A stretch of 64,000 nucleotides of DNA from Arthrobacter sp. M2012083 (lineage in GTDB: Bacteria; Actinomycetota; Actinomycetes; Actinomycetales; Micrococcaceae), in assembly GCF_000281065.1 (NCBI RefSeq), contig NZ_AKKK01000006.1:1-64000 (forward strand). Direction: 5' to 3'. Under the pieces are notes generated by a model. The model was not told the origin of the DNA, made no database searches, and was given only the letters and a program-made list of their open reading frames with translations. Both the position numbers and the translations under genes were made by a program. Positions 17,129-25,652 of this stretch are shown here, piece after piece; within the stretch, counting starts at the first letter, position 1, and each line of letters opens with the position of its first letter.

Positions 17129-19243
17129 CCGGTTGTTCGAGTGTCCGCCGTGCATGAACGGCGATGACACACCCTGGTACTTCAGCAGCATCATCATCCC
17201 CTCGGCGGCGTGGTCCAGGTTGTGGCAGTGGTCCATCCAGATGCCGGGGTTATCGGCGTGAAGCATCAACTCCCACACTTCGCCCGGCAACACATCCACG
17301 GTGTCCAGAATGAGCGGTGACCCGCTTGGAGCTACGCCATTCCTGCTCAGTACTTGCACGTGATGTCCGTGGGGATGCATGGGATGCGGCTCGGAGGTGC
17401 GGTTCACTACCGTCACCTTGACGGTATCGCCCTTGGCAACCTCAATGGACGGAACCAGCGGATATGCTGCCCCGTTCACGGTGAACGCGTACCGGAGAAT
17501 CCCGTCGACAAAACGGAACTGCCGGTCAAGCACCATTACCTCTTCGCGGGTGATCGGCCGGACGAGCTCTGCCTCCTGCCCGAAACCATCCAGTTCCACG
17601 GCCCCTTCCAGTTCCCCGACCACGGGCTCGCCATACTCCAAAAGGTCCAGCACGGGCATGGTGGCGAAAACGCCTGCTGGCACCTTGTCCGGAACCATCT
17701 CCTCAGGTTTGGCGGCTTGATCTGAGGCAGTTGAACCAGATGGAGCGATGACGACGACGGCGTTGGCCGCAGCGTCCGAACGAACGGTGACTGGGGAGTC
17801 AGGCATGGTGAAGGCGATATCCACCCGGCCGCCGGCACCAAGCCGCACCAGTTTGTTGGTCACTTCCTGCGGATGGTTCACCTCAGTTCCATCAACCGCA
17901 ACGGCTTTGAAGGCCGTGCCCTGGATCAGGTATCGCTGCTGCACGGAATCGGTGTTAAGGAGCCGGACCCGCACGCTTGAGCCAGGGGTAGCGGTATGCC
18001 CGGTGGCACGGTCTGAGGAGCCCAGCAACCCCAGACCGCTGAGGTCGTGCCCGGCCACCACAACGTCCGTGTCAGCACGGGGCGAAGTGGGGTGGTGCAC
18101 GACGAATGTGCCGTAAAGGCCCTTGCGGACCCCCTCGGCTGAATCTTGATGCGTGTGGTACCAGTAGGTACCTGCCTGGGCGGCCAGGAAGCGATAGGTC
18201 ATGGATTCTCCGGGCATGACGGCGTCCTGTGTCGCCCCGGCCACGCCATCCATGGCATTGGGGACGTCGTAACCGTGCCAATGAAGTGTCACGCCGGCAG
18301 CCACATCGCGGTTATTCAGCACCACCTCCATGACTTCGCCCAGGTGGGCCTCCAAGGCTGGACCTGGAAGGCTGCCGTAGGTCCACGCCTCCGTGGCTTG
18401 CCCGGATGGCAGCACCACCTGTTCCACGCGGGCAGTCAGTTCGTAGTGCCGGACCACAGCGTTGGCGGGAGTTTCGCCCACCAAGCTGTTGACCGGCGTC
18501 GGATCCGTCATCACGACGTCGGTACCGCCGTGATGGGCGACGGCGGCAGCAATGGTTGCGCCGTCGGCGGACCGGCTCCCAAGCCAAGCAAAGACTCCGG
18601 AGCCCAACGCGGTACAGATCATGAGTCCGGCAACCGCCGTCGCCGCCGTCGGACGCCTGCCGGCGGGTGAAGCGCCGCCTCGACGAGCTGCCCGAACGGC
18701 CTTGCTTGACTGCGTACTGCGTCGCGACGAAGGTCGTGGCGAAAACAGTGCGAGCTTGGCGATCAGCACTGTCGCGGCCACCATGAACAGCAGCACCACC
18801 AGGCTCCAAGGAGCAGGGAACGGCCCGAGAAGCAACGTCAGGGCGAGAGATCCCACGGCAGAGGCGGCAGCTGCCACCACGGCCAGCACCGCCCACTCGC
18901 GGTACGGTCGCGGATCTTCAGTAACAGGTTGGGGGCCGGTGTTCCGCCTCCTCAGCAAGAACGGAACACCGGCCGCCGCGGCCCAAGCCGCGGGGATGGC
19001 GGTCAGAGGCACGTTGATGGTTATGCGTTCGCTGGCAAACCACCAACTGCCCGCCACCAGAGCAGGAAGCAATGCGTACCGCCCCACTGTCACTGCGACG
19101 GCTATACCCACTAACAGCAGTGCCAGGTCAGTCCGGCGCGACCTGTCTCTCAAAGACGCGGTCAGCCAAGCAGCGGCAATCCACGCGCCGGCCGCGAACA
19201 CGGACAGCAGCAGGTCCACCGCCAGCAGCTGCGAGGTGTTCAC
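17120..19243 (-). CDS. Membrane-anchored multicopper oxidase
   Basis: A 707-residue protein. The N-terminal 230 residues hold about six hydrophobic helices; the rest is an extracytoplasmic three-domain cupredoxin oxidase. All copper motifs are present: HWHG in VTLHWHGYDVPN, YHTH in GTYWYHTHQDSAEG, HPMHPHGHH, and the C-terminal HCHNLDHAAEGMM (type 1 Cys673 flanked by type 3 His, axial Met). So it should oxidise Cu(I), Fe(II) or phenolic substrates with reduction of oxygen. The fused membrane part is an unusual addition to a soluble fold. It begins 12 bp after the small membrane protein upstream, so they are one operon. Copper detoxification is a reasonable but unproven role. Confidence 0.9.
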   Translation of the reverse strand: MNTSQLLAVDLLLSVFAAGAWIAAAWLTASLRDRSRRTDLALLLVGIAVAVTVGRYALLPALVAGSWWFASERITINVPLTAIPAAWAAAAGVPFLLRRRNTGPQPVTEDPRPYREWAVLAVVAAAASAVGSLALTLLLGPFPAPWSLVVLLFMVAATVLIAKLALFSPRPSSRRSTQSSKAVRAARRGGASPAGRRPTAATAVAGLMICTALGSGVFAWLGSRSADGATIAAAVAHHGGTDVVMTDPTPVNSLVGETPANAVVRHYELTARVEQVVLPSGQATEAWTYGSLPGPALEAHLGEVMEVVLNNRDVAAGVTLHWHGYDVPNAMDGVAGATQDAVMPGESMTYRFLAAQAGTYWYHTHQDSAEGVRKGLYGTFVVHHPTSPRADTDVVVAGHDLSGLGLLGSSDRATGHTATPGSSVRVRLLNTDSVQQRYLIQGTAFKAVAVDGTEVNHPQEVTNKLVRLGAGGRVDIAFTMPDSPVTVRSDAAANAVVVIAPSGSTASDQAAKPEEMVPDKVPAGVFATMPVLDLLEYGEPVVGELEGAVELDGFGQEAELVRPITREEVMVLDRQFRFVDGILRYAFTVNGAAYPLVPSIEVAKGDTVKVTVVNRTSEPHPMHPHGHHVQVLSRNGVAPSGSPLILDTVDVLPGEVWELMLHADNPGIWMDHCHNLDHAAEGMMMLLKYQGVSSPFMHGGHSNNRPE

Positions 19244-19255
19244 AGCTGCAAGTGC

Positions 19256-19729
19256 TCACGCTGGGCTGGGCGACGTGGAAGCATCCGGGGAGGCGGCCTT
19301 GGGAGGCAACGGTTGAGGGTTGAGGGCTGCGGCGCGGGCACGCTTGAACAACCAGTAGGACATGAAGATCATCAACACGCCAACAATCGGGTGGATGGAA
19401 ACCACCCAGGAGCCTGCCGGAGTGATGAATTCCGGTGAGGAACCCGTCAACATGCCGCCGATGATGAAGATGAAGAGTTGAAGCCATGTCAGCAGGAAGA
19501 TGCCTGCGGCCAACCAGATGGTGCGGGACCCCACCTTGGCAATGGCCGCTACGATCGCAGCCAGCAATGCTGAGTACCGCAGCACGTATTGGCCATTGAC
19601 GGCATGGTAGACGCCAGCTTCACGCTGGGCTTCGATGGTGTTTTGGAAGTGGAAGTATCCGGCGAAGAACAGCTGCGCGAGTGCTGACAGCAGGACGATC
19701 GCGGAGAGGACCAGGAGGGCTTTGCGCAT
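19256..19729 (-). CDS. Small integral membrane protein, oxidase partner
   Basis: A 157-residue protein with four hydrophobic helices (about 5-27, 50-65, 69-92, 108-126) and a Pro/Ser-rich C-terminal tail. It resembles DUF6220-type small membrane proteins, but I am not certain of the family. The ATG at 19729 is preferred because AGAGGA lies 7 nt upstream; a start seven codons earlier has none. Gene order and 12-bp spacing tie it to the multicopper oxidase; it may help electron or copper delivery, which is speculation. Confidence 0.75.
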   Translation of the reverse strand: MRKALLVLSAIVLLSALAQLFFAGYFHFQNTIEAQREAGVYHAVNGQYVLRYSALLAAIVAAIAKVGSRTIWLAAGIFLLTWLQLFIFIIGGMLTGSSPEFITPAGSWVVSIHPIVGVLMIFMSYWLFKRARAAALNPQPLPPKAASPDASTSPSPA

Positions 19730-19949
19730 GGGGAATCCTCTGGTAATCAATTCACAGATTCTTCAAGGCCTTCAAACCGTCGGCTCCCTGGCTGCGGGCT
19801 TCCCCCACTGCCGACGGCTGGCCGCCGGGTTGCCTGGACCAAGGGCAACCAATAAGGGCGGAGAGCTTCACTTGGAATCGTAAAGTTGCTGGAGGTGAAT
19901 AGCAAGAGGCCTGAGGTTTATTATTCCGGCTGAATTCAGCAGGGCCTGC
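19730..19949 (-). other. Intergenic leader with two inverted repeats, no gene
   Basis: Between the helicase stop and the small membrane protein start. CCGTCGGC (19777-19784) pairs with GCCGACGG (19810-19817), and GGTTGCC pairs with GGCAACC around 19833-19855. These could form a structured leader for the oxidase operon. No known riboswitch signature is seen. Confidence 0.4.
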
Positions 19950-21608
19950 CTACTGCTCCTGTCCAACGTCCTTGCCCACGTCCTTGGCATCCATGATCCT
20001 GTACGCGTAACCCTGCTCGGCCAGGAACCTTTGGCGTTTCGCCGCGAAATCCTGATCCAGGGTGTCCCGCGCTACCAAGGAATAAAACCTGGCCGCACGG
20101 CCGTCCTGCTTGGGACGAAGGAGGCGTCCCAGCCGCTGGGCCTCTTCCTGCCGCGAGCCGAAGGAACCCGAGACCTGGATGGCGACCGATGCTTCAGGGA
20201 GGTCAATGGAGAAGTTGGCCACCTTGGACACCACCAAGGTGTGGATCTCACCCTTGCGGAACGCGTCGAAGAGCTTCTGCCGTGCCTTGACGCTGGTTTC
20301 GCCTTTGATCAGGGGAGCGTCCAGCCGTTCGGCGATCTCATCGAGTTGGTCGATGTACTGGCCGATCACCAGCAACTGCTCGCCCTTGTGGACTGCCACC
20401 AGGTCTTCGACCAGTTTCGTCTTGGTCTCCGAGGTAGCGCAGAGCCGGTATTTATCAGCGTCGTCTGCCATGGCGTAGGCCACCCGTTCGTCGCGGGGGA
20501 GGTCCACGCGGACTTCGACACAGTCGGCGGGCGCGATGTAACCCTGTGCCTCGATGTCCTTCCAGGGTGCGTCGTAGCGCTTGGGCCCGATGAGGCTGAA
20601 CACCTCACCTTCCCGGCCGTCTTCCCGAACCAACGTTGCCGTGAGGCCGAGCCGACGCCGGGCCTGAAGATCCGCCGTCATCCGGAAGATCGGGGCGGGG
20701 AGCAGGTGCACCTCGTCATAGATAATGAGGCCCCAGTCGTGCCCGTCGACGAGTTCAAGGTGCGGGTAAAGGCCACCGCGCTTTGTGGTGAGGACCTGAT
20801 AGGTGGCGATGGTGACCGGCCGGACTTCCTTGACCGCACCGGAGTATTCGCCGATCTCGTCTTCGGTCAGCGACGTCCGCTTGAGCAGTTCATCCTTCCA
20901 CTGCCGGGCAGAGACGGTGTTGGTTACCAGGATCAGCGTGGTGGTGGAGGACGTGGCCATCGCTGCCGCACCCACAAGTGTTTTTCCCGCACCGCAGGGA
21001 AGCACGACGACGCCGCTGCCGCCGGCCCAGAAGTTTTCCGTGGCCAGCTTTTGGTAGGGGCGCAACTGCCATCCGCTCTCGTCCAGCATGATGAGGTGCG
21101 GTTGCCCATCCACGTACCCGGCAAGATCCTCTGCGGGCCAGCCCAATTTGAGGAGCAGTTGCTTCAACTGTCCGCGCTGGGAGGAGTGCACCACCACGGT
21201 TTCACCGTCGATCCGCGGCCCCAACAGGGGAGCGATTTTCTTGGCACGGATGACTTCCTCCAACACGGGGTAGTCGTCCGTCCGCATCACCAGTCCGTGC
21301 TGTGCATCCTTTTCAAGGCGGAGCCGGCCGTAGCGGGACATGGTCTCTTCGATATCGATCAGCAGCGCGTGCGGCACGGGAAAACGGGAGTACTTCAGCA
21401 GCGTATCCAGCACCTGCTCCGCATCCAGCCCTGCCGCCCGGGCGTTCCAGAGACCCAGCGGCGTCAGCCTGTAGCTGTGCATATGTTCCGGCGCGCGCTC
21501 CAACTCGGCGAAGGCTGCGATTGCGTGCCGGGCCTCCGTAGCCAGCTCATGGTCGACCTCCAGCAGGATGGTCTTGTCACTTTGTACGATCAGCGGACCG
21601 TCGGTCAC
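19950..21608 (-). CDS. XPB/Rad25-type DNA repair helicase
   Basis: A 552-residue superfamily 2 DNA helicase like archaeal/mycobacterial XPB. An N-terminal damage-recognition-like region (about 1-180) is followed by RecA-like domain 1 with Walker A LPCGAGKT (203-210) and DEVH (298-301), the XPB-specific RED motif in LTATLVREDGRE, and RecA-like domain 2 with GSFGSRQEEAQRLGRLLRPK. It unwinds DNA 3' to 5' in the eukaryotic and mycobacterial homologues. GTG start with GAGGATG upstream. It lies 72 bp after a large helicase-associated protein on the same strand, the usual actinobacterial pair. Confidence 0.92.
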   Translation of the reverse strand: MTDGPLIVQSDKTILLEVDHELATEARHAIAAFAELERAPEHMHSYRLTPLGLWNARAAGLDAEQVLDTLLKYSRFPVPHALLIDIEETMSRYGRLRLEKDAQHGLVMRTDDYPVLEEVIRAKKIAPLLGPRIDGETVVVHSSQRGQLKQLLLKLGWPAEDLAGYVDGQPHLIMLDESGWQLRPYQKLATENFWAGGSGVVVLPCGAGKTLVGAAAMATSSTTTLILVTNTVSARQWKDELLKRTSLTEDEIGEYSGAVKEVRPVTIATYQVLTTKRGGLYPHLELVDGHDWGLIIYDEVHLLPAPIFRMTADLQARRRLGLTATLVREDGREGEVFSLIGPKRYDAPWKDIEAQGYIAPADCVEVRVDLPRDERVAYAMADDADKYRLCATSETKTKLVEDLVAVHKGEQLLVIGQYIDQLDEIAERLDAPLIKGETSVKARQKLFDAFRKGEIHTLVVSKVANFSIDLPEASVAIQVSGSFGSRQEEAQRLGRLLRPKQDGRAARFYSLVARDTLDQDFAAKRQRFLAEQGYAYRIMDAKDVGKDVGQEQ

Positions 21609-21680
21609 TGTTTCATCCTCACTGGGGTTGAATCCTTACTTGCGCAGCATCACGGCGCGGTTTCCATGAACGGCGCGGTT

Positions 21681-24146
21681 TTATGAACGGAGTTCCCGTG
21701 CGGGTTCCACATCGATGATCCGGTGGATGGACAACACCCGTTCGGTGTCCTTGGCGGGATCGAAAACCCTGACGCGCCCACCGGAGACGGATACAGGAAC
21801 AACGGTTTCGGTGTTGGCATTCCCCAAGCTGTCCACGACGTTCATGGTGACCGCCTGTTTTAGCCGGATTGCCGTCTGTAGTGTCTCCAAGCCGAGCTGG
21901 GTGGCAGCCTCGCCCGTCGCTTCGGCCGGGACCGCGCGGTGTTGCCGCAGGACCGTAAGCTGCGCTTCGACGTCGTCGTCCGGCGGTGCCGTCCGGGGCG
22001 CCGTATAGACGGGCCGCGCGCTGCCTGGCACTGCCGTGGTCCGTTTGAAACGCACGACGGCGGGTTCAGCCTCCTGCACGGCAGGCGAGAGGCCCAGCTC
22101 GCGCAGGACACGCGCCGTTTCGCGCGGACTGGCAGAGGAAGTCAGGACAGTGGGGGCGATGCGCACCAGGCTCAAGGCTGACGTCCGGGCTTCGCGGAGG
22201 AGATCGGTGATGGCCGTTTCGTCGTCGCTCTGGATGAAGCTGGCACTGGTGCCGACACGGAGGCGGCCATGTCGGGAAGCCGTGTCCTGGACAAGGTACT
22301 CCAACGGTTGCGGTACGTCCGTGGCGGAATGCTCGCGGAGGAACGCCAGCAGCGATTCCGCATCCTGCCCGGCGTCGAGCGCCCTCCTGACGGTGGTGGC
22401 GGAGAATCGGTAGATCGACGCTGGGCCCTGGCCTTCGGCGTCGGCCATCAACAAGAGGGTTTCGCTGAGTTCCGGCGCGAGGTAACCGGGAGCTACAGCC
22501 GTGAGATCCGCTTGGAGGAGGATGTGGTTCACGGCAGCCGGCAAATGCTCGCCAAGGATGGTCATGGCCATTTCCGGTTGACCGTCAGCGATGGCCGAGC
22601 CTAACTGCGTCAACGCACCCGATCCCATCAGTCCCAGGAGCGTGGCCTCCTCAAGGATGCCGCGCACCAGGGAACTGAAACGGCGGGACATCCGCGGCTG
22701 CGCCCATTCGGCACGCTGCAGGACGGCTCGGGCATCCAAAACGGGTGCCTTTCCATCCGGCGCTGCGGCCTCCACAGTGAGCTCGTTCAGGATCTCCAGG
22801 ACCCGGCGGCGTACCACCGGGGCGTCGGGCCGCTGTGCTTCCGCGGACAAGGCGTTGATGGTGGTCCCGGCCGCGCCCTGATGGGCTGACGACGATGCGG
22901 GACCAGTGAGCGGCTGCCCCACCAGTGAAGGTGCCCGCTCACTGGCCAGCCAGGCGTTGACCAGCCACAGCCACTGTTCCTGCCGGGGCAGGTTGAGCCA
23001 TTCAAGCGACGGCGGCTGTACCCAGGTGGAGCTGTCCACATCCAAGCGGAGCAGTCCGGCCATGGCGCACAGCTCCAAGAGGATGGCTGTTTCATGGACG
23101 CCCAAACGGATGGACTCCGCCAAACGCCTCAGCTCCCGCACACCCACACCACCGCTACGGAGGGTGGCCAAGGGTTGCTCCCTGACTGCGAACAGCAGCT
23201 CAGCAGTCAGCCGCAGGATTTCGGCGATGGCACCCATGGCCGCATTGCGTCGCAGGGCAGCGCTCGTGTGGCCAAGCTCCGGAACAGGTGGGGCCAGCGT
23301 GAAGTCATCCACGATTGCACCACCACGCAAGGCAAGACCCACACTGTGGGGCAGCTCGACGTGGCCGGCATCCAAGGGGACCAGCAAGCCGCGCGCCAAT
23401 AGCCAATCGATAGGCCCGACGTCGTGGCTTTCGTGGGTGACCGACGCCCGGCGCTGTGCTTGGGGTACTGCGCCCATGGCCCAGCTGCCGAACTTGTCCA
23501 ACAAGCCCACCGTCCGCTCCGGTGCGGTAGCCAGGATGGCACGCAGATTCTCAGGAGTGGATGTCCAGCGTTGCAATGCCAAGGCTGCGTCCATCGGAGT
23601 GCTGGCGGGGTGGATGCCCGCGCCGCTTTGATGTAGCTCGGCTACCAGTTGTACTACCCGCTGGGCGAAGGCCGGTTGGAGCCGTACAAGTTCGGTGTAG
23701 CTGCGGCCGAGGCCCGCCGGATAGATGCCGATGACGTCCTTGAGGCTGCCCACGGGAAGGTAGAAGCGCTGACGGGACGACGTTGCCGGCGAGCCAGCGG
23801 GTGGGTCTGCCCTGTGTACTAGTGCCAATTCCTGCAATTTGGCGAGGATGGGGTCCAGCGCCGAAAGGGTGGAACCGGCAATGACCTTCTTCAGCCCGGC
23901 CGCGGAGATACTGTGGCCGGTATCGGCATTGGTGCAGAGGTGGAGTGTTTCCAGGACCTGCATTTCAGGCTTGTTCAACCGCTCCAAGGCCCTCTGGACA
24001 CTGACCCGGGCGCTAGCCCTGGCAGCCAAGGCCGGGAAGTCGGGAGCCATGGGGGAGATCAGGTCCGGTCGCGCGGCAAACAAGGCCCGCAGCGAATTGT
24101 CGCTGCGCGCTTCGAGTTCCTTGCTGAGCGCGCGTATAAGGGACAT
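21681..24146 (-). CDS. Helicase-associated protein partner of XPB
   Basis: An 821-residue protein carrying the XPB/Ssl2-like helicase-associated region (Helicase_C_3) at about 440-600 (HILLQADLTAVAPGYLAPEL onward), with long helical, leucine-rich flanks and no Walker motif, so it is not itself an ATPase. The N-terminus contains winged-helix-like stretches (SISAAGLKKVIAGSTLSALDPI). By sequence and position it is the conserved partner of bacterial XPB. ATG at 24146; TAACGT ends 7 nt upstream, suggesting a leaderless transcript that continues into the helicase gene. Exact function is unknown; a loading or regulatory subunit is a fair guess. Confidence 0.85.
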   Translation of the reverse strand: MSLIRALSKELEARSDNSLRALFAARPDLISPMAPDFPALAARASARVSVQRALERLNKPEMQVLETLHLCTNADTGHSISAAGLKKVIAGSTLSALDPILAKLQELALVHRADPPAGSPATSSRQRFYLPVGSLKDVIGIYPAGLGRSYTELVRLQPAFAQRVVQLVAELHQSGAGIHPASTPMDAALALQRWTSTPENLRAILATAPERTVGLLDKFGSWAMGAVPQAQRRASVTHESHDVGPIDWLLARGLLVPLDAGHVELPHSVGLALRGGAIVDDFTLAPPVPELGHTSAALRRNAAMGAIAEILRLTAELLFAVREQPLATLRSGGVGVRELRRLAESIRLGVHETAILLELCAMAGLLRLDVDSSTWVQPPSLEWLNLPRQEQWLWLVNAWLASERAPSLVGQPLTGPASSSAHQGAAGTTINALSAEAQRPDAPVVRRRVLEILNELTVEAAAPDGKAPVLDARAVLQRAEWAQPRMSRRFSSLVRGILEEATLLGLMGSGALTQLGSAIADGQPEMAMTILGEHLPAAVNHILLQADLTAVAPGYLAPELSETLLLMADAEGQGPASIYRFSATTVRRALDAGQDAESLLAFLREHSATDVPQPLEYLVQDTASRHGRLRVGTSASFIQSDDETAITDLLREARTSALSLVRIAPTVLTSSASPRETARVLRELGLSPAVQEAEPAVVRFKRTTAVPGSARPVYTAPRTAPPDDDVEAQLTVLRQHRAVPAEATGEAATQLGLETLQTAIRLKQAVTMNVVDSLGNANTETVVPVSVSGGRVRVFDPAKDTERVLSIHRIIDVEPARELRS

Positions 24147-24199
24147 CAATCCAACGTTACCGCCCCGGGGCCGCTCGTGCCCGTCACTGGGGCAGGAGG

Positions 24200-24415
24200 T
24201 TACTGTCGGCGGCGCTGGCGAACGGAGTCAACAACCAGTATTACCGCGAGCATGAAGGCCACGGGCAGTCCGTAAAGGGCCGTCCACGTCACCCATACCG
24301 GCGGCACGCCACCGTTGAACGCCACAGCCATGACCGTACCGACGGCCGCCAAAGAGATGACGGCAATGATGGCAGCGGTGATCATGATGGGGCGGCGGTA
24401 ACCCGGGAAAGTCAT
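24200..24415 (-). CDS. Small two-helix membrane protein
   Basis: A 71-residue protein with two hydrophobic helices (about 10-32 and 41-62) and a basic tail DSVRQRRRQ, so the C-terminus is probably cytosolic. No family recognised. The ATG at 24415 is preceded by TAGCGT ending 7 nt upstream and no ribosome site. The frame continues further 5', but that extension is hydrophilic and lacks a start signal. It is divergent from the cold-shock-type gene; the 227-bp gap holds both promoters. Confidence 0.6.
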   Translation of the reverse strand: MTFPGYRRPIMITAAIIAVISLAAVGTVMAVAFNGGVPPVWVTWTALYGLPVAFMLAVILVVDSVRQRRRQ

Positions 24416-24642
24416 GCCCACAACGCTAGCAGCAGCACGCCCGGACGATTCATTGCGGCCGCTCTCGTCCCGTTCGTGTACTGCGTGGTCGCGGCAAAGC
24501 GGGAATAGGGGGTCCGGCAGGATAACCTTGAAGGAACAGACCAACACGGACCGGGCTGTCACCCTCGATCCCGCAGATCCCTGTGGATGCGGTGAGCGGC
24601 CCGACGTGTCTCCCAAAAGCAAGAACGAAGAAGGTTGATTAC

Positions 24643-25026
24643 GTGCCTACCGGCAAGGTCAAGTGGTATGACAAGGAAAAAGGCTTCGGTTTCCTCGCGG
24701 CTGAAGACGGCCAGGAAGTTTTCCTGCCCAAAACGTCCCTGCCCGCGGGCGTAACGGAGCTCAAAGCCGGAACCCGCGTGGAGTTCGGTGTGGCCGACGG
24801 CCGCCGCGGAGCACAGGCATTGGGACTGCGTGTCTTGGAGAAGACCCCATCCATTGCCAAGGCCAAGCGCATGAACGCCAGGGACCTCGCACCCATGGTG
24901 CAGGACCTGGTCACCGTACTGGACAACCTCTCCGGTTCCTTGTCTTCAGGCAAGTATCCCGATGGCAACAAGGCCAAGGCCATCAGCATGGCACTGCGCA
25001 AGGTTGCCGACGAGCTGGAAGCCTAG
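24643..25026 (+). CDS. Cold-shock domain protein with C-terminal extension
   Basis: A 127-residue protein: a CSD at 1-67 with RNP1 KGFGFLAA and an RNP2-like EVFLPKTSL, then a 60-residue helical extension (MNARDLAPMVQDLVTVLDNL onward) not found in CspA. RNP2 lacks the usual VFVH aromatic/His pair (EVFLPK), so nucleic-acid binding may differ. GTG start with AAGAAGG 8 nt upstream. It lies 4 bp before the DUF3027 gene and is surely co-transcribed with it. The extended CSD type next to DUF3027 looks like an actinobacterial arrangement; function is unknown. Confidence 0.88.
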   Translation: MPTGKVKWYDKEKGFGFLAAEDGQEVFLPKTSLPAGVTELKAGTRVEFGVADGRRGAQALGLRVLEKTPSIAKAKRMNARDLAPMVQDLVTVLDNLSGSLSSGKYPDGNKAKAISMALRKVADELEA

Positions 25027-25030
25027 GACC

Positions 25031-25609
25031 ATGACATCGGAATCCGCACAGGACACCAAGGCCGGCCCCGACGCTGCCCAGGCTCCTGGAAACGGGGACG
25101 CCCCCGCGCGGAAGCCTGTCGCGGCCAAGCCCCGCGCCGGTTTGCCCGTGTGGCGCACCGGTAAACCGGACGCGTTCCTGGCTGCCGCCGTCGATACTGC
25201 GCGTGAGGCAGTTGAAGGCATAGCCAACCCGGGCGAGGTGGGGGCGCACCTTGGCGCCAAATCGGAGGGCGACCGCGTGGTTACCCACCTGTTCGAGTCC
25301 CGGCTGGCCGGCTACGGCGGCTGGCAGTGGTATGCCGTAGTGACACGTAACTCGCGCTCCAAGATCGTGACTGTGAGCGAGCTCGGGTTGCTGCCCTCCG
25401 AGGACTCCATCCTGGCCCCCGAATGGGTGCCGTGGGCAAAGCGCGTCCGCCCCGAGGATGAGACGCCGCTGGTGGAAGAGACAGTTGAGGAAGTCACGGA
25501 AGAGTCCGTGCAGGCGGCCGAAGACGAGGCCACCGAACCGGCTGACGCTGACTCCGGGGAAGAAAACCCGGACGATGAAACCGAGGACGACGAAACCGGG
25601 GCTGAATAG
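25031..25609 (+). CDS. DUF3027 family protein
   Basis: A 192-residue soluble protein. The core (about 38-140, LPVWRTGKPDAFLAAAVDTA to LAPEWVPWAKRVRPED) matches DUF3027, with RLAGYGGWQWYAVVTRN and SELGLLPSEDSILAPEW as conserved blocks. The last 50 residues are extremely acidic (runs of Glu/Asp) and likely disordered. The function of the family is not known. It starts 4 bp after the CSD gene and ends 43 bp before the MFS gene, suggesting a three-gene operon. Confidence 0.85.
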   Translation: MTSESAQDTKAGPDAAQAPGNGDAPARKPVAAKPRAGLPVWRTGKPDAFLAAAVDTAREAVEGIANPGEVGAHLGAKSEGDRVVTHLFESRLAGYGGWQWYAVVTRNSRSKIVTVSELGLLPSEDSILAPEWVPWAKRVRPEDETPLVEETVEEVTEESVQAAEDEATEPADADSGEENPDDETEDDETGAE

Positions 25610-25652
25610 GCGTTGCGGAAACCCGGGGTGACCACAGTGAAGGCGGACGCTG

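Noticed and set aside
20031..21686. A 551-codon plus-strand frame opposite the XPB helicase
   Set aside because: Antisense of a conserved helicase; no family features.
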